From Jannaschia helgolandensis (GTDB lineage: Bacteria > Pseudomonadota > Alphaproteobacteria > Rhodobacterales > Rhodobacteraceae): a stretch of 64,000 nucleotides of DNA. The position numbers and the translations under genes are program-made. The stretch is from NCBI RefSeq assembly GCF_900109285.1, contig NZ_FNZQ01000001.1, forward strand, positions 1,354,559-1,418,558, in the 5' to 3' direction. Within the stretch, counting starts at the first letter, position 1; the number at the start of each line of letters is the position of its first letter. Shown one piece after another: positions 21,006 to 29,715 of the stretch. Below the pieces are notes generated by a model, which was not told the origin of the DNA, searched no databases, and worked only from the letters and a program-made list of their open reading frames with translations.

Positions 21006-22211
21006 CTATTGCAGATCCCCGAACGCCTTTTGCATGCGCGCGACTGCCTTTTCGATGTTCGCGCGCGGTGTGGCGATGTTGAACCGCAGGAAACTCTCGC
21101 CGCCCTTTCCAAAGGTCGGCCCATGGTTCGCGGCGATATGTGCACCCTGTTCGGTGCGGTGAGTGAACTCTTCCCGCGACATGCCGGTGCCTGAAAAATC
21201 CACCCAGGACAGAAAGGTCGACTGTAACGGCACGGATTTCAGGCCCGGAATCGCATTGATCCCTGCGTCAAACAGTTTGCGGTTCCCGTCCAGGTAATCG
21301 ATCAGCGCATCCAGCCATTCAGCCCCCTCGGTTGAGTAGGCGGCGGTGGCCATGAACAGCCCGAAGGAATTGGGTGATATTCCGAATGCGCCCATTTTTC
21401 TGGCAAACTGCGCCCGCAGCTTTTCGTCGTGGACGATCACGTTACCGACATGCGATCCGGCGATATTGAAGGTCTTCGTGGTAGCGGTCATCATCACGAG
21501 GCGGTCCGAGATGCCGTCGATATGCGCCATGGGAATATGCGTATTGCCGGGATAGACCACGTCGTGGTGAATCTCGTCCGCGATCAGGATCAGGTCGTGG
21601 CGGCGCGCGAAGGCGGCATATCCTTCCAACTCCTCGCGCGACCAGACCCGTCCATTCGGATTGTGTGGTGAGCACAGGATCATCAGCTTGGCACCCGTAC
21701 CTTCGACCACCTTGTCCCAGGCATCGAAATCGCAGGTATATTGCGTGCCGTCGAACGGCAGTTCGCATTCCACGACCCGGCGGTCGTTGGCTTTGATCAC
21801 CCTTGCGAACGCATGATAGACAGGTGTGAAAAGAACCACGCCATCACCCGGATCGGTCCATGTGTCGACGCAGAGCGCCGCGCCGTTGACCAGGCCATGG
21901 GTCGAAAAGATGGCGGACGGATCGACCTTCCACCCGTGCCGCGTCTTCATCCACCAGCAGATTGCGTCACGATACGGTCCGTCGTCGCCGAAATAGCCGA
22001 AAATACCATGATCGACCTGCCGCTGCACTGCATCGATGACGACTTGGGGCGGACGGAAATCCATATCGGCGACCCACATTGCAAGGCCGTCATCACCTGG
22101 CACGCCATAGATGTCCTCCATCATATCCCACTTGGAACAATGCGTGCCGCGCCTGTCGATGACCTGGTCGAAACGGTCATCGATCTGGGTAAGTCGGGGG
22201 TCGGCGTTCAT
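21006..22211 (-). CDS. patB: PatB/MalY-type PLP-dependent C-S lyase or aminotransferase
   Basis: The 401-residue fold-type I PLP enzyme resembles PatB/MalY cystathionine beta-lyases. It has the N-terminal WDMMEDIYG and MWVADMDF segments typical of that branch, the SPHNPNGRVW loop, ADEIHHDVVY and the Schiff-base Lys246 in TTKTFNIAGSH. It likely releases pyruvate, ammonia and a thiol from cystathionine or cysteine conjugates. MalY proteins can also moonlight as regulators. It is divergent from def by 84 bp. Confidence 0.85.
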   Translation of the reverse strand: MNADPRLTQIDDRFDQVIDRRGTHCSKWDMMEDIYGVPGDDGLAMWVADMDFRPPQVVIDAVQRQVDHGIFGYFGDDGPYRDAICWWMKTRHGWKVDPSAIFSTHGLVNGAALCVDTWTDPGDGVVLFTPVYHAFARVIKANDRRVVECELPFDGTQYTCDFDAWDKVVEGTGAKLMILCSPHNPNGRVWSREELEGYAAFARRHDLILIADEIHHDVVYPGNTHIPMAHIDGISDRLVMMTATTKTFNIAGSHVGNVIVHDEKLRAQFARKMGAFGISPNSFGLFMATAAYSTEGAEWLDALIDYLDGNRKLFDAGINAIPGLKSVPLQSTFLSWVDFSGTGMSREEFTHRTEQGAHIAANHGPTFGKGGESFLRFNIATPRANIEKAVARMQKAFGDLQ

Positions 22212-22258
22212 GGAAATCTCTCCTTGGCTTGATCGGACCCTAGACCACGCGGTCGCGG

Positions 22259-22287
22259 TTGCAAGGCGCGGGTTGCACGACTATCTG
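22259..22287 (+). promoter_or_regulatory. Possible promoter of the def-fmt cluster
   Basis: TTGCAA (22259-22264) and TATCTG (22282-22287) are 17 bp apart. If used, transcription would start within a few bases of the def ATG at 22296, giving a nearly leaderless mRNA, and indeed no Shine-Dalgarno sequence is visible there. Confidence 0.4.
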
Positions 22288-22295
22288 GGCAGCCG

Positions 22296-22814
22296 ATGAA
22301 ACGTCCGATTTTGATCCACCCCGACCCTCGTCTGAAGCAGGTCGCCGCCGCCGTGTCCGATCTGTCGGACGAACGGCGCGCTCTCGCTGCCGACCTGCTG
22401 GAGACGATGTACGACGCGCCCGGCATCGGTCTGGCTGCACCGCAGGTGGGGGTGGCGGAGCGTCTGATCGTCGTGGATTGCGTCAAGGACGAGGGCGTAG
22501 CACCTCGCCCGCTGATCATGTTCAACCCCGAAATCATTGCCGCCTCGGATCGGACATCGGTTTACGAGGAAGGCTGCCTGTCGATTCCCGAGCAATATGG
22601 CGAAGTCACCCGCCCCGCCGAAGTCACCGTGCGCTGGATCGACGAGACCGGGGCGGAACGGTCGGAGGATATGGAAGGTCTTTGGGCAACCTGTGTGCAG
22701 CACGAGATCGATCACTTGGACGGCAAGCTGTTCATCGACTACCTTGGCCCGATGAAACGTCAGTTGATCACGCGGCGGATGGTGAAGCTGAAGCGCGAAC
22801 TCGCGCGTGGATAA
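22296..22814 (+). CDS. def: Peptide deformylase
   Basis: It removes the N-formyl group from nascent proteins at the ribosome exit. The 172-residue enzyme has all three motifs: GIGLAAPQVG (44-53), EGCLSIP with metal ligand Cys94, and QHEIDHLDG with ligands His136 and His140 and catalytic Glu137. The C-terminal helix is full length. It is first of three family members in a row before fmt and is probably the main deformylase. Confidence 0.96.
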   Translation: MKRPILIHPDPRLKQVAAAVSDLSDERRALAADLLETMYDAPGIGLAAPQVGVAERLIVVDCVKDEGVAPRPLIMFNPEIIAASDRTSVYEEGCLSIPEQYGEVTRPAEVTVRWIDETGAERSEDMEGLWATCVQHEIDHLDGKLFIDYLGPMKRQLITRRMVKLKRELARG

Positions 22815-22841
22815 GATCTGCGCGCGGCCCGGAGCGGTAGA

Positions 22842-23288
22842 TTGATTCTGCCGATCCTCCTGTCTCCCGACCCGGTTCTCAATGTGCGGTGCACCCCGGT
22901 CGTCGGCGACCGGACCGATCTTGCCCGCGACATGCTGGACACGATGTATGCCGCGCCGGGACGCGGGTTGGCCGGTCCGCAGGTGGGGGTTACGGAACGG
23001 ATTTTCGTGATGGACGCGTCGTGGAAAGAAGGTCTGCCCGATCCGCGCGTTTTCGTGAACCCGGAGATCACAGCGCGGGAGGGCGCGCAGGTGAATACCG
23101 AAGGCTGCCTGTCGATCCCGGACATGCCGCGCCGCATTGCCCGACCGGCGAGTGTCACGCTTGCGTTCGATGGGGTGAAAGGCCGCCGGTCCGAAGTGTT
23201 CACGGGCATGGCCGCCGCCTGTATCTGTCACGAGATGGATCATCTGGATGGAATTCTGATCACTGACCTGCCGGAAGCGCCCGAATGA
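22842..23288 (+). CDS. def: Second peptide deformylase, short form
   Basis: At 148 residues it is shorter than the first copy at the C-terminus but keeps the catalytic set: GRGLAGPQVG, EGCLSIP with Cys89, and CHEMDHLDG with His130, Glu131 and His134. Activity is therefore plausible, with Arg and Gly changes in motif 1. The start is TTG at 22842, with GGAG 7 bp upstream. It follows the first copy by 27 bp and overlaps the next gene by 4 bp (ATGA). Confidence 0.9.
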   Translation: MILPILLSPDPVLNVRCTPVVGDRTDLARDMLDTMYAAPGRGLAGPQVGVTERIFVMDASWKEGLPDPRVFVNPEITAREGAQVNTEGCLSIPDMPRRIARPASVTLAFDGVKGRRSEVFTGMAAACICHEMDHLDGILITDLPEAPE

Positions 23289-23776
23289 CGCATCGCCCGT
23301 TCCTGCGCTGGCCTGACGCGCGTTTGACAAAGCCTGCGCGGCCGGTGGATGCGGTAACGGACGAAACCCGCGCGATCTGGAACGAGATGATCGCCGCCAT
23401 GCGTGCGATGCCGGGCGTCGGACTTGCCGCGCCGCAGCTTGGCATTCCGCAGCGCCTTGCGGTGGTGGACGCGGATGACGGGTTTGGCGTCACGCGTCTG
23501 GCCAACCCGCGCATCCTTCATGCCAGCGGGGACCTGCGCGAACACGACGAAGCATCGCCTAACCTTCCTGGGGTATCGGCCAAGGTGAAGCGTCCGCGCG
23601 CCGTGACGGTTGCCTATCTGGACGAGACTGGGACGGCGCGGGAGCAGGATTTTGTTCTGCTGCGCGCAACGTCTGTGCAGCATCAGATCGATCATCTGGA
23701 CGGCAAGCTGTATTTTCACCGTCTGTCGAAACTCAAGCGGGACATGCTTCTGCGAAAGGCGTCGAAATGCGCGTAA
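23285..23776 (+). CDS. Deformylase-like protein lacking catalytic residues
   Basis: The 163-residue paralogue keeps the fold and motif 1 ([10 protein letters not shown]). Motif 2, normally EGCLS, reads EASPN, so the metal-ligand Cys is Ser91. Motif 3, normally HExxH, reads HQIDH, so the catalytic Glu is Gln134. Loss of both a metal ligand and the general base predicts an inactive enzyme, despite an intact frame and tight coupling to its neighbours (4-bp overlap with def, 10-bp overlap with fmt). A role in binding formyl-Met peptides or ribosomes is a guess. Confidence 0.88.
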   Translation: MTHRPFLRWPDARLTKPARPVDAVTDETRAIWNEMIAAMRAMPGVGLAAPQLGIPQRLAVVDADDGFGVTRLANPRILHASGDLREHDEASPNLPGVSAKVKRPRAVTVAYLDETGTAREQDFVLLRATSVQHQIDHLDGKLYFHRLSKLKRDMLLRKASKCA

Positions 23777-24693
23777 TCTTCATGGGCACGCCCGATTTTT
23801 CGGTGCCGGTACTGGACGCACTGGTGGAGGCGGAACATGAGATCGCCGCAGTCTATTCGCAACCGCCGCGTCCGGCAGGTCGGGGCAAGAAAGACCGTCC
23901 ATCGCCAGTGCAGAGGCGGGCCGAGGCGCTGGGCTTCGAAGTCCGCACGCCGAAATCGCTTAAAGACGAAGCCGCGCAGGCGGAGTTCGCAGCCTTTCAG
24001 GCCGATATCGCCGTGGTCGTGGCATACGGTTTGATCCTGCCGCAAAACGTCCTCGACGCCCCGGCAAAGGGTTGCATCAATGTCCATGCATCCCTGTTGC
24101 CGCGATGGCGCGGGGCAGCTCCGATCCACCGCGCGGTTATGGCGGGCGACGACCGGACAGGTGTCTGCATCATGCAGATGGAGGCAGGGCTGGATACCGG
24201 GCCAGTCCTGCTGCGCGAGGGCACGGATATCGCCCCGACCGACACCACGGGCGACCTGCACGACCGTCTGTCGGCGATGGGCGCGCGGCTGGCAGTGCAG
24301 GTTGTTGCGCAGGTGGACCGCCTGTCGCCCGTGGCGCAACCCAGGGAGGGCGTGACCTATGCCGCCAAGATCGACAAGGCCGAGGCGCGCGCCGATCCGG
24401 CCTGGGACGCCCAAACACTTGTGCGGCATATAAATGGTCTGTCGCCCGTTCCAGGTGCCTGGGTCGAGCATGGCGGCACAAGACTAAAGTTGTTGCGCGG
24501 TCGGGTGGCCGATGAGCTTGATGAGGTAGATGTCGAACCGGGAACGCTTCTCGATATGCCGGGCCTGATCGTTGCCGCCGGGCAGGGGGCGGTTGAGTTA
24601 TTGCAGGTTCAGCCTGCGGGCAGGGGGCCGGTCTCCGGCACCGCATTCCGCAATGGCGCACGACTCAAGCCCGGTGACACCCTGATGGACTGA
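23767..24693 (+). CDS. fmt: Methionyl-tRNA formyltransferase
   Basis: It formylates initiator Met-tRNA using 10-formyl-tetrahydrofolate. The 308-residue enzyme has the catalytic residues Asn105, His107 and Asp143 in [18 protein letters not shown] and GLDTGPVL, and a C-terminal OB-type tRNA-binding domain ([12 protein letters not shown] onward). The start lies within the end of the deformylase-like gene, so the set def-def-(def-like)-fmt is one translationally linked unit covering both addition and removal of the formyl group. Confidence 0.97.
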   Translation: MRVIFMGTPDFSVPVLDALVEAEHEIAAVYSQPPRPAGRGKKDRPSPVQRRAEALGFEVRTPKSLKDEAAQAEFAAFQADIAVVVAYGLILPQNVLDAPAKGCINVHASLLPRWRGAAPIHRAVMAGDDRTGVCIMQMEAGLDTGPVLLREGTDIAPTDTTGDLHDRLSAMGARLAVQVVAQVDRLSPVAQPREGVTYAAKIDKAEARADPAWDAQTLVRHINGLSPVPGAWVEHGGTRLKLLRGRVADELDEVDVEPGTLLDMPGLIVAAGQGAVELLQVQPAGRGPVSGTAFRNGARLKPGDTLMD

Positions 24694-24781
24694 CAGGGTT
24701 TCCCGCAGCTTCATCGTCGGTTTGTGCTGACCCGACAATTCGGCCACTAAGGGGGCATTCTCTGCATAGGTGCTCCCTTCC

Positions 24782-25018
24782 ATGTTTCTTACCCTGTTCG
24801 GAACGGTCGTGATCGCGGGCATCGTCGGCTATGCATCCGAGCGGATGGCGTTCACCCACAATGGCTATCTGCAAAGCATCATCATCTGCATCGGCGGGGC
24901 CTTTCTGTTCTATTTCGTCAGCATCATGTTCGGCTTCGGTTTCAGGGCGCAGGGACTGAACGCGATCATGGCGTCGGTCGGAGCGCTCGTCATCGTTCCG
25001 ACGCATTGGCGGCGCTAG
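24782..25018 (+). CDS. GlsB/YeaQ/YmgE-like small membrane protein
   Basis: A 78-residue protein made of three hydrophobic stretches: FLTLFGTVVIAGIVGYA, then SIIICIGGAFLFYFVSIMFGF, then MASVGALVIV. It resembles stress-linked small membrane proteins of the transglycosylase-associated family, whose function is unclear. Start could be ATG 24782 or GTG 24770; neither has a good ribosome site. It lies 88 bp after fmt. Confidence 0.55.
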   Translation: MFLTLFGTVVIAGIVGYASERMAFTHNGYLQSIIICIGGAFLFYFVSIMFGFGFRAQGLNAIMASVGALVIVPTHWRR

Positions 25019-25185
25019 CCGGACGACAGGTGTTGAATACATAACATACCGTTGGATCTGGCAGGCGCGCGCGACATTCCCTCGGTGCCGTATCGATCAA
25101 CGGGCATGAAGTCGCCTGTCGTGGGCATGAGGTCAAACTCCTGCGTCAGGACGATAGCAGATGCATTTCGCACTCGACTGACAGG

Positions 25186-25867
25186 TTGCTGGCGATTCAT
25201 CGGCTATTAGGACTATTCGCCCATGCCCCTTGTGACAGGACCCGTACGGGACCCACTGCGAGGGATGAAAATGCATTTGACGTCAATCAAGGGAAGATGA
25301 TCCTGCTGGCGGTTTTTGTGTCGGTCGTCTGGGCATCGCTGGTGACACTGAGTTATCGCGTCGGCAAGTTTCTCATCTTGTTCGGACCTGTCGGCGTACT
25401 GTCACTTCTTGTGATCTCCGGTCTTCTGGGCCGGTCCATCGGAAACGCTGTAGCAAGGATGACCGAAGTCATGTCGCGATTGTCCGATGGGCGAACGGAT
25501 ATCGTGATTCCCTTCACCGCACGTCGGGATGAATAGGGCGAGATGGCCATCGCAATGCAGGTCTTTCGGCGCAATGCCGAGGCGCAACGGGAACACGAGG
25601 CGCTCAAGGCCCGCAACGCCGAGACGAAGGCCGCCCGTGCCGAAGAAAGCCGGGCCCGCGCCGAGGCGGAGAGCGAGCGAGGCGGCGCGCGCAGGAGAGG
25701 CCGGCCGCGGCTTCGCCGTCGTCGCATCGGAGGGGCGCGCTTTCGCCGGGCGGGCGTCTCAGGCGGCACAGGATATCGGTACGTTGATTTCCGAAAGTTC
25801 GGCCCAGATCGGAACCGGTACGGCGCTGGTCACCCGCGCAGGCATGATATTTCGTTTCAGGATGTAG
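25186..25867 (+). pseudogene. Remnant of a methyl-accepting chemotaxis protein
   Basis: The first part reads as a membrane segment (LFGPVGVLSLLVISGLL) running into a HAMP domain (ARMTEVMSRLSDG, then IPFTARRDE). A TAG at 25534-25536 interrupts the frame exactly where HAMP continues as GEMAIAMQVFRRNA. Near 25690 the similarity moves to the +1 frame and jumps to the signalling-domain hairpin (EAGRGFAVVASEGRAFA, then DIGTLISESSAQIG). About 150 or more residues of the usual methylation region are missing, and the end is truncated. Stop, deletion and frameshift together mean a dead gene. Confidence 0.85.
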
Positions 25868-25941
25868 ACCTTCCTTTAAAACTGTTGACCCGCCGCGGGA
25901 TACGACACGTTTGACGTAAACATTGACGGGTATCCGGACCG

Positions 25942-26067
25942 ATGTTTTCAAATCCGGTTCACAAGAACGTCTTCCCCGCCTGGACCGGTCCATTTCGACC
26001 TGCAAAGGAACGCTTGGACTCCATCTGGCAATGGTTGGGGGTGGACGCGGGACAGGGGGCCGCCTAA
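25942..26067 (+). CDS. Possible 41-residue ORF before ispH
   Basis: An ATG-TAA frame with a normal amino-acid mix (start [16 protein letters not shown]) ends 25 bp before ispH. There is no ribosome site and no family I recognise. It could be a small protein, an upstream reading frame or chance. Confidence 0.2.
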   Translation: MFSNPVHKNVFPAWTGPFRPAKERLDSIWQWLGVDAGQGAA

Positions 26068-26092
26068 CTCATGCCACGAGAGGATGGCCGTG

Positions 26093-27043
26093 ATGAACAA
26101 ACCCCCGCTGACCCTTTTTCTGGCCGCACCGCGCGGCTTTTGCGCGGGCGTGGATCGTGCCATCAAGATCGTGGAGATCGCACTGGAAAAATGGGGTGCG
26201 CCGGTTTTTGTGCGCCATGAAATTGTTCATAACCGCTACGTTGTCGACAGCCTGCGGGACAAGGGCGCCGTTTTCGTCGAGGACCTGGATGAATGCCCGC
26301 CCGACCGCCCCGTGATCTTCAGTGCGCATGGCGTACCCAAGGCAGTGCCCGCGGCGGCGGCTGCGCGTCAGATGGTGTTCGTCGACGCCACCTGTCCTTT
26401 GGTCAGCAAGGTTCATATAGAAGCCGCCCGCCATCATGAGGCGGGTTTGCAGATGATTATGATTGGCCACGCCGGTCACCCGGAAACCGTCGGTACGATG
26501 GGGCAGTTGCCCGAGGGCGCGGTCCTGCTGGTTGAGACGGCCGATGACGTGACGACGTTAGAGCCGCATGATCCCGAGAAGCTGGCATTCATCACGCAGA
26601 CAACTTTGTCAGTCGATGATACCGCCGCCGTGGTCGCCGCGCTCAAGGCGCGTTTCCCGGCAATCGTCGGACCGCACAAGGAAGATATCTGCTACGCCAC
26701 CACCAACCGCCAAGAGGCGGTCAAGGCCATGGCTCCCGATTGCGACGCGATTCTGGTGGTCGGAGCGCCGAATTCGTCGAACTCTCGCAGGTTGGTCGAA
26801 GTTGGGGCAAAAGCAGGATGTGCCTATGCCCAACTGGTGCAGCGGGCGACGGATATCGACTGGCGCGCGCTGGACGGCATCCGTTCGATAGGGATCACGG
26901 CTGGCGCGAGTGCGCCAGAAGTTCTGATCGACGAAGTCGTCGACGCGTTTCGGGCTCGCTATGATGTGACGGTCGAATCGGTCGTAACCGCCGAGGAGCA
27001 TGTGGAGTTCAAGGTCCCGCGCATTCTGCGCGAACGGGCCTGA
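26093..27043 (+). CDS. ispH: 4-hydroxy-3-methylbut-2-enyl diphosphate reductase
   Basis: The last enzyme of the MEP pathway makes IPP and DMAPP using a 4Fe-4S cluster. The 316-residue protein shows the three cluster cysteines in [12 protein letters not shown] (Cys17), [12 protein letters not shown] and [11 protein letters not shown], and the catalytic-loop residues around [10 protein letters not shown]. Start at ATG 26093 puts GAGAGG 9 bp upstream and gives the usual N-terminus; ATG 26084 would abut that site. It is the only intact gene between the chemoreceptor and LysE remnants. Confidence 0.96.
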   Translation: MNKPPLTLFLAAPRGFCAGVDRAIKIVEIALEKWGAPVFVRHEIVHNRYVVDSLRDKGAVFVEDLDECPPDRPVIFSAHGVPKAVPAAAAARQMVFVDATCPLVSKVHIEAARHHEAGLQMIMIGHAGHPETVGTMGQLPEGAVLLVETADDVTTLEPHDPEKLAFITQTTLSVDDTAAVVAALKARFPAIVGPHKEDICYATTNRQEAVKAMAPDCDAILVVGAPNSSNSRRLVEVGAKAGCAYAQLVQRATDIDWRALDGIRSIGITAGASAPEVLIDEVVDAFRARYDVTVESVVTAEEHVEFKVPRILRERA

Positions 27044-27051
27044 GGATCGGC

Positions 27052-27300
27052 GCTTGCAGGCAACGCCGTCGCGATCCAGCTTGTATTCGTCCCACCCCCC
27101 GACGCGAAACGGACCACGCACCTGATATGGTCCGACTCCAGAGCCGCCCGCGCAATCGACATGGCTGAAGTCTGCCGGAACGCAGACTCCGATAGCTGCT
27201 GTGACAGGATTGCGCCCCCGCTGGAACGACAGCAGCAGCAGAAGAGCGACCGCGAGTTGGGGGCGGACCAGCGCAGTGGGTTCGTGGTAAAAATCCGACC
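27052..27300 (-). pseudogene. Probable relic of a secreted excalibur-domain protein
   Basis: On the minus strand one open stretch reads a hydrophobic LAVALLLLLSF, then CVPADFSHVDCAGGSG and a final YKLDRDGVACKRR. The Cys spacing and the LDRDG-AC end resemble excalibur calcium-binding domains, but the loop is two residues short. No ATG, GTG or TTG precedes the signal-like segment after the last stop codon. It also runs on into ispH antisense. I read this as a decayed gene; confidence is limited. Confidence 0.35.
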
Positions 27301-27467
27301 TCGTTAATATTCGTTAACGAAGTGATACCAAATCTTATCTCGACAATCGGTGCGGGAGCAAAAACGCTTTGTCGTTCGCGCATCGCCATGTTTGTGGCCG
27401 TTACCCACAGCTGTCCATGCCCTTGCTGGCGCGTGTCCGGCACGCGTAAATGGGTCAGGGTGGCCAA

Positions 27468-27960
27468 ATGGTTACCGTGCAGTTGCTTTTACAGCCCTGA
27501 TCATCGTCATCGCCCCAGAAACCGGCGTCGTCTGCATACTGGCACCAAGACCGGGCAGCGGGTGCCTCTCCAGATTGGCGGCGGCAGGATGCACTCTGGG
27601 TATTGTTCTGGCGCTTGCCACCGCGGCTTTGGGTTTAGGCGCGCTGGACGTGCGCCCAGCGGACCGCAGATCCGATCCGTTGCTGCGCGTGGCGTGGCGT
27701 GGGGTTCTGATCAATGTTCTGAATCCCAGGTTGTCGATCTTCTTTCTGGCATTTTGCCGCCTTTCCTGTCCGGCGATGCCAGCCAAGCCACAGTCGAGAT
27801 GGCAACGTTCGGAGGCGGTTTCATGGCGATGACGTTTACAGTCTTTGCCATCTACGGCCTGTTCGCCGGGGCATTGCGTGTCCGATTGCTGTAAGCGATC
27901 GCGCGATGGCTTGGCTGAATCGCAGCTTCGGCGGTCTTGACGGGCATGGCGGGACGATTG
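27468..27960 (+). pseudogene. Remnant of a LysE/RhtB family amino-acid exporter
   Basis: Pieces of a LysE-type transporter appear in successive frames: ALIIVIAPETGVVCILA, AAGCTLGIVLALATAALGLGAL, then AWRGVLINVLNPRLSIFFLAF. The frame is then lost at a TTTT run (27752-27755) where one more T would restore LPPFLSGD. The next piece is FMAMTFTVFAIYGLFAGALRV, then a stop, and the expected end AMAWLNRSFGG is in another frame. About 30 residues after the second piece are missing. At least two frameshifts and a deletion make it non-functional. Confidence 0.8.
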
Positions 27961-28124
27961 GCATAGGAGCGCACCTGACTGACCGGATTGAATGCAACGC
28001 GCATTATCAGCGGCATGCCCAGAGCGCGTGGAAAATCTGAGCTGCGCCGATCCGCCCTGATATGCGGCCTAGCGCGCACAAGTTTCCGGTTCCCCGCCGC
28101 GCTCGCACGTGGCATCTGCAGCGC

Positions 28125-28580
28125 ATGTTCGACGCTCGCATCCCGACATCCGCCCTTCTGCTCGGTTTAGCCGGTCTTTTGCCATTCATCTGGGGACAGG
28201 TGACCATCATCTCCGACCCGGCGGCAGCGTTAACGATGGAATGGCTGGGTCCGCGCTTCATCGGGCCATATGTCGGTCTGTTCTATGGCTCGGTCATCCT
28301 GTCGTTCATGTCCGGCGTGCTATGGGGATTTGCCACACAGGCCGAAGGGCGGGTCGCGGCGACAGGATATGCCTTGTCCACGCTGCCCGCGCTCTGGGCG
28401 TTTTTCATGACCGGGGGCGGGCCGACCAGCGCGGCCATTGCATTGGTCGCGGGATACATCGGCCTGCTGGGCCTGGACTGGCTGTTCTGGCAACAGGGAT
28501 TGGCCCCGGCATGGTGGATGAAATTAAGGCTGATCCTGACGGCAGGCGTTGTTGCCAGCCTTTTACCGATCGCGTTCTGA
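28125..28580 (+). CDS. DUF3429 family membrane protein
   Basis: The 151-residue protein has about four or five membrane helices ([15 protein letters not shown], then [50 protein letters not shown] and a final helix). The GAxILSFxSGxxWG pattern is typical of DUF3429, of unknown function. The start ATG 28125 directly precedes the first helix. The gene ends 10 bp before rnhA and may be cotranscribed with it. Confidence 0.75.
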   Translation: MFDARIPTSALLLGLAGLLPFIWGQVTIISDPAAALTMEWLGPRFIGPYVGLFYGSVILSFMSGVLWGFATQAEGRVAATGYALSTLPALWAFFMTGGGPTSAAIALVAGYIGLLGLDWLFWQQGLAPAWWMKLRLILTAGVVASLLPIAF

Positions 28581-28590
28581 GAGAGGTTCG

Positions 28591-29046
28591 ATGGATTTGA
28601 CGGCTTATACCGATGGTGCCTGTAGTGGAAATCCGGGGCCCGGCGGCTGGGGCGCGCTTCTCGTTGCGTCCGAAGACGGGGCGGTGTTGCGCGAGCGGGA
28701 GTTGAAGGGCGGCGCGGCCGACACCACCAACAACCGAATGGAATTGCTGGCCGCGATCCATGCGCTGGAAGCGTTGGAGCGGCCATCGACGCTGACTCTT
28801 GTTACCGACTCGGCCTATGTGAAGGGCGGAATCACAGTCTGGATGCATGGTTGGAAGAAGAACGGCTGGAAGACATCGACCCGCAAGCCGGTCAAGAACG
28901 AGGACCTGTGGAAGCGTCTGGACACCGCACAGGCGCGTCACAAGGTGATCTGGAAGTGGGTCAAGGGCCACGCCGGCCATCCCGAGAACGAAAAGGCGGA
29001 CGAATTGGCACGGGCCGGTATGGCACCGTTCAAGGACAAACGGTGA
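28591..29046 (+). CDS. rnhA: Ribonuclease HI
   Basis: It degrades RNA in RNA-DNA hybrids such as Okazaki primers and R-loops. The 151-residue enzyme has the catalytic acids Asp8 (YTDGACSG), Glu51 (NNRMELLAA), Asp73 (VTDSAYV) and Asp137 (NEKADELA), plus His127 in KGHAGH and the basic handle [21 protein letters not shown] stands 4 bp before the ATG. It is 4 bp ahead of the TRIC-family gene, suggesting an operon. Confidence 0.97.
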   Translation: MDLTAYTDGACSGNPGPGGWGALLVASEDGAVLRERELKGGAADTTNNRMELLAAIHALEALERPSTLTLVTDSAYVKGGITVWMHGWKKNGWKTSTRKPVKNEDLWKRLDTAQARHKVIWKWVKGHAGHPENEKADELARAGMAPFKDKR

Positions 29047-29050
29047 CGGC

Positions 29051-29674
29051 ATGACAGTGACGACCGCGCTTGACCTGGCATCCGTGCTGGTGTTCGCGAT
29101 AACAGGCGCACTGGTCGCCGCGCGGTCGCAACTGGACCCGGTGGGTTTTATCTTCATCGCTTGCCTGACGGCAGTGGGCGGCGGCACGGTCCGCGATGTG
29201 CTTCTGGGGCGCGACCCGGTGTTCTGGGTCGGAAACCCGACGCCGCTGGCTGTCGCGGGCAGTGCGGCAATTCTGGTATTTTTCACGCATCATCTGCTGG
29301 CGTCACGGATGGCGTGGATCATCTGGCTGGATGCAGTAGCCCTGTCAATTGCAGTGGCAGCCGGAGTCGGCGTGGCCTACGGACTGGGTCAGCCGATCTG
29401 GGCGCAGGTTGTCATGGGTGTCGTGACGGGATGCATGGGCGGGCTGTTGCGGGACGTGGTCTGCAACGAAGTGCCGCTGGTTCTGAAACAGGGTGAACTC
29501 TATGTCACTGCGGCCCTGGCGGGGGGCGGTGCAGCCGTAGTGACGCGGGAGGGCGGCGGCGCGGGGCTGCTGCCGCTGGCGGCCTGCATCGCGGTGACAT
29601 TCCTGCTGAGGGCCGGAGCGATCCGTTATGGGTGGAGTTTGCCATCGTTCCGCCCGCGTCCGCCTAGAGCATGA
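29051..29674 (+). CDS. TRIC/UPF0126 family membrane protein
   Basis: The 207-residue protein has seven predicted helices as two repeats of three plus one. Each repeat carries the family glycine motif: GGGTVRDVLLGRDP in the first and GGLLRDVVCNEVPLVL in the second. Prokaryotic TRIC proteins are trimeric cation channels; the YicG/UPF0126 branch may transport glycine or related solutes, so the cargo is unsettled. It follows rnhA by 4 bp. Confidence 0.85.
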   Translation: MTVTTALDLASVLVFAITGALVAARSQLDPVGFIFIACLTAVGGGTVRDVLLGRDPVFWVGNPTPLAVAGSAAILVFFTHHLLASRMAWIIWLDAVALSIAVAAGVGVAYGLGQPIWAQVVMGVVTGCMGGLLRDVVCNEVPLVLKQGELYVTAALAGGGAAVVTREGGGAGLLPLAACIAVTFLLRAGAIRYGWSLPSFRPRPPRA

Positions 29675-29715
29675 TACCAAGCTGAAAACGTCCTAGCGTA
29701 TGACTTTGCAACGAC

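Noticed and set aside
25015..25200. 61-codon minus-strand frame between the GlsB-like gene and the MCP relic
   Set aside because: No ribosome site, no recognised family and a position in a decay zone; too weak to call.
27302..27316. TTAA-TATTCG-TTAAC near the LysE relic as a CtrA site
   Set aside because: The spacer is 6, not 7, and no intact gene lies downstream. The overlapping TTCGTTAACGAA palindrome was noted but has no context.
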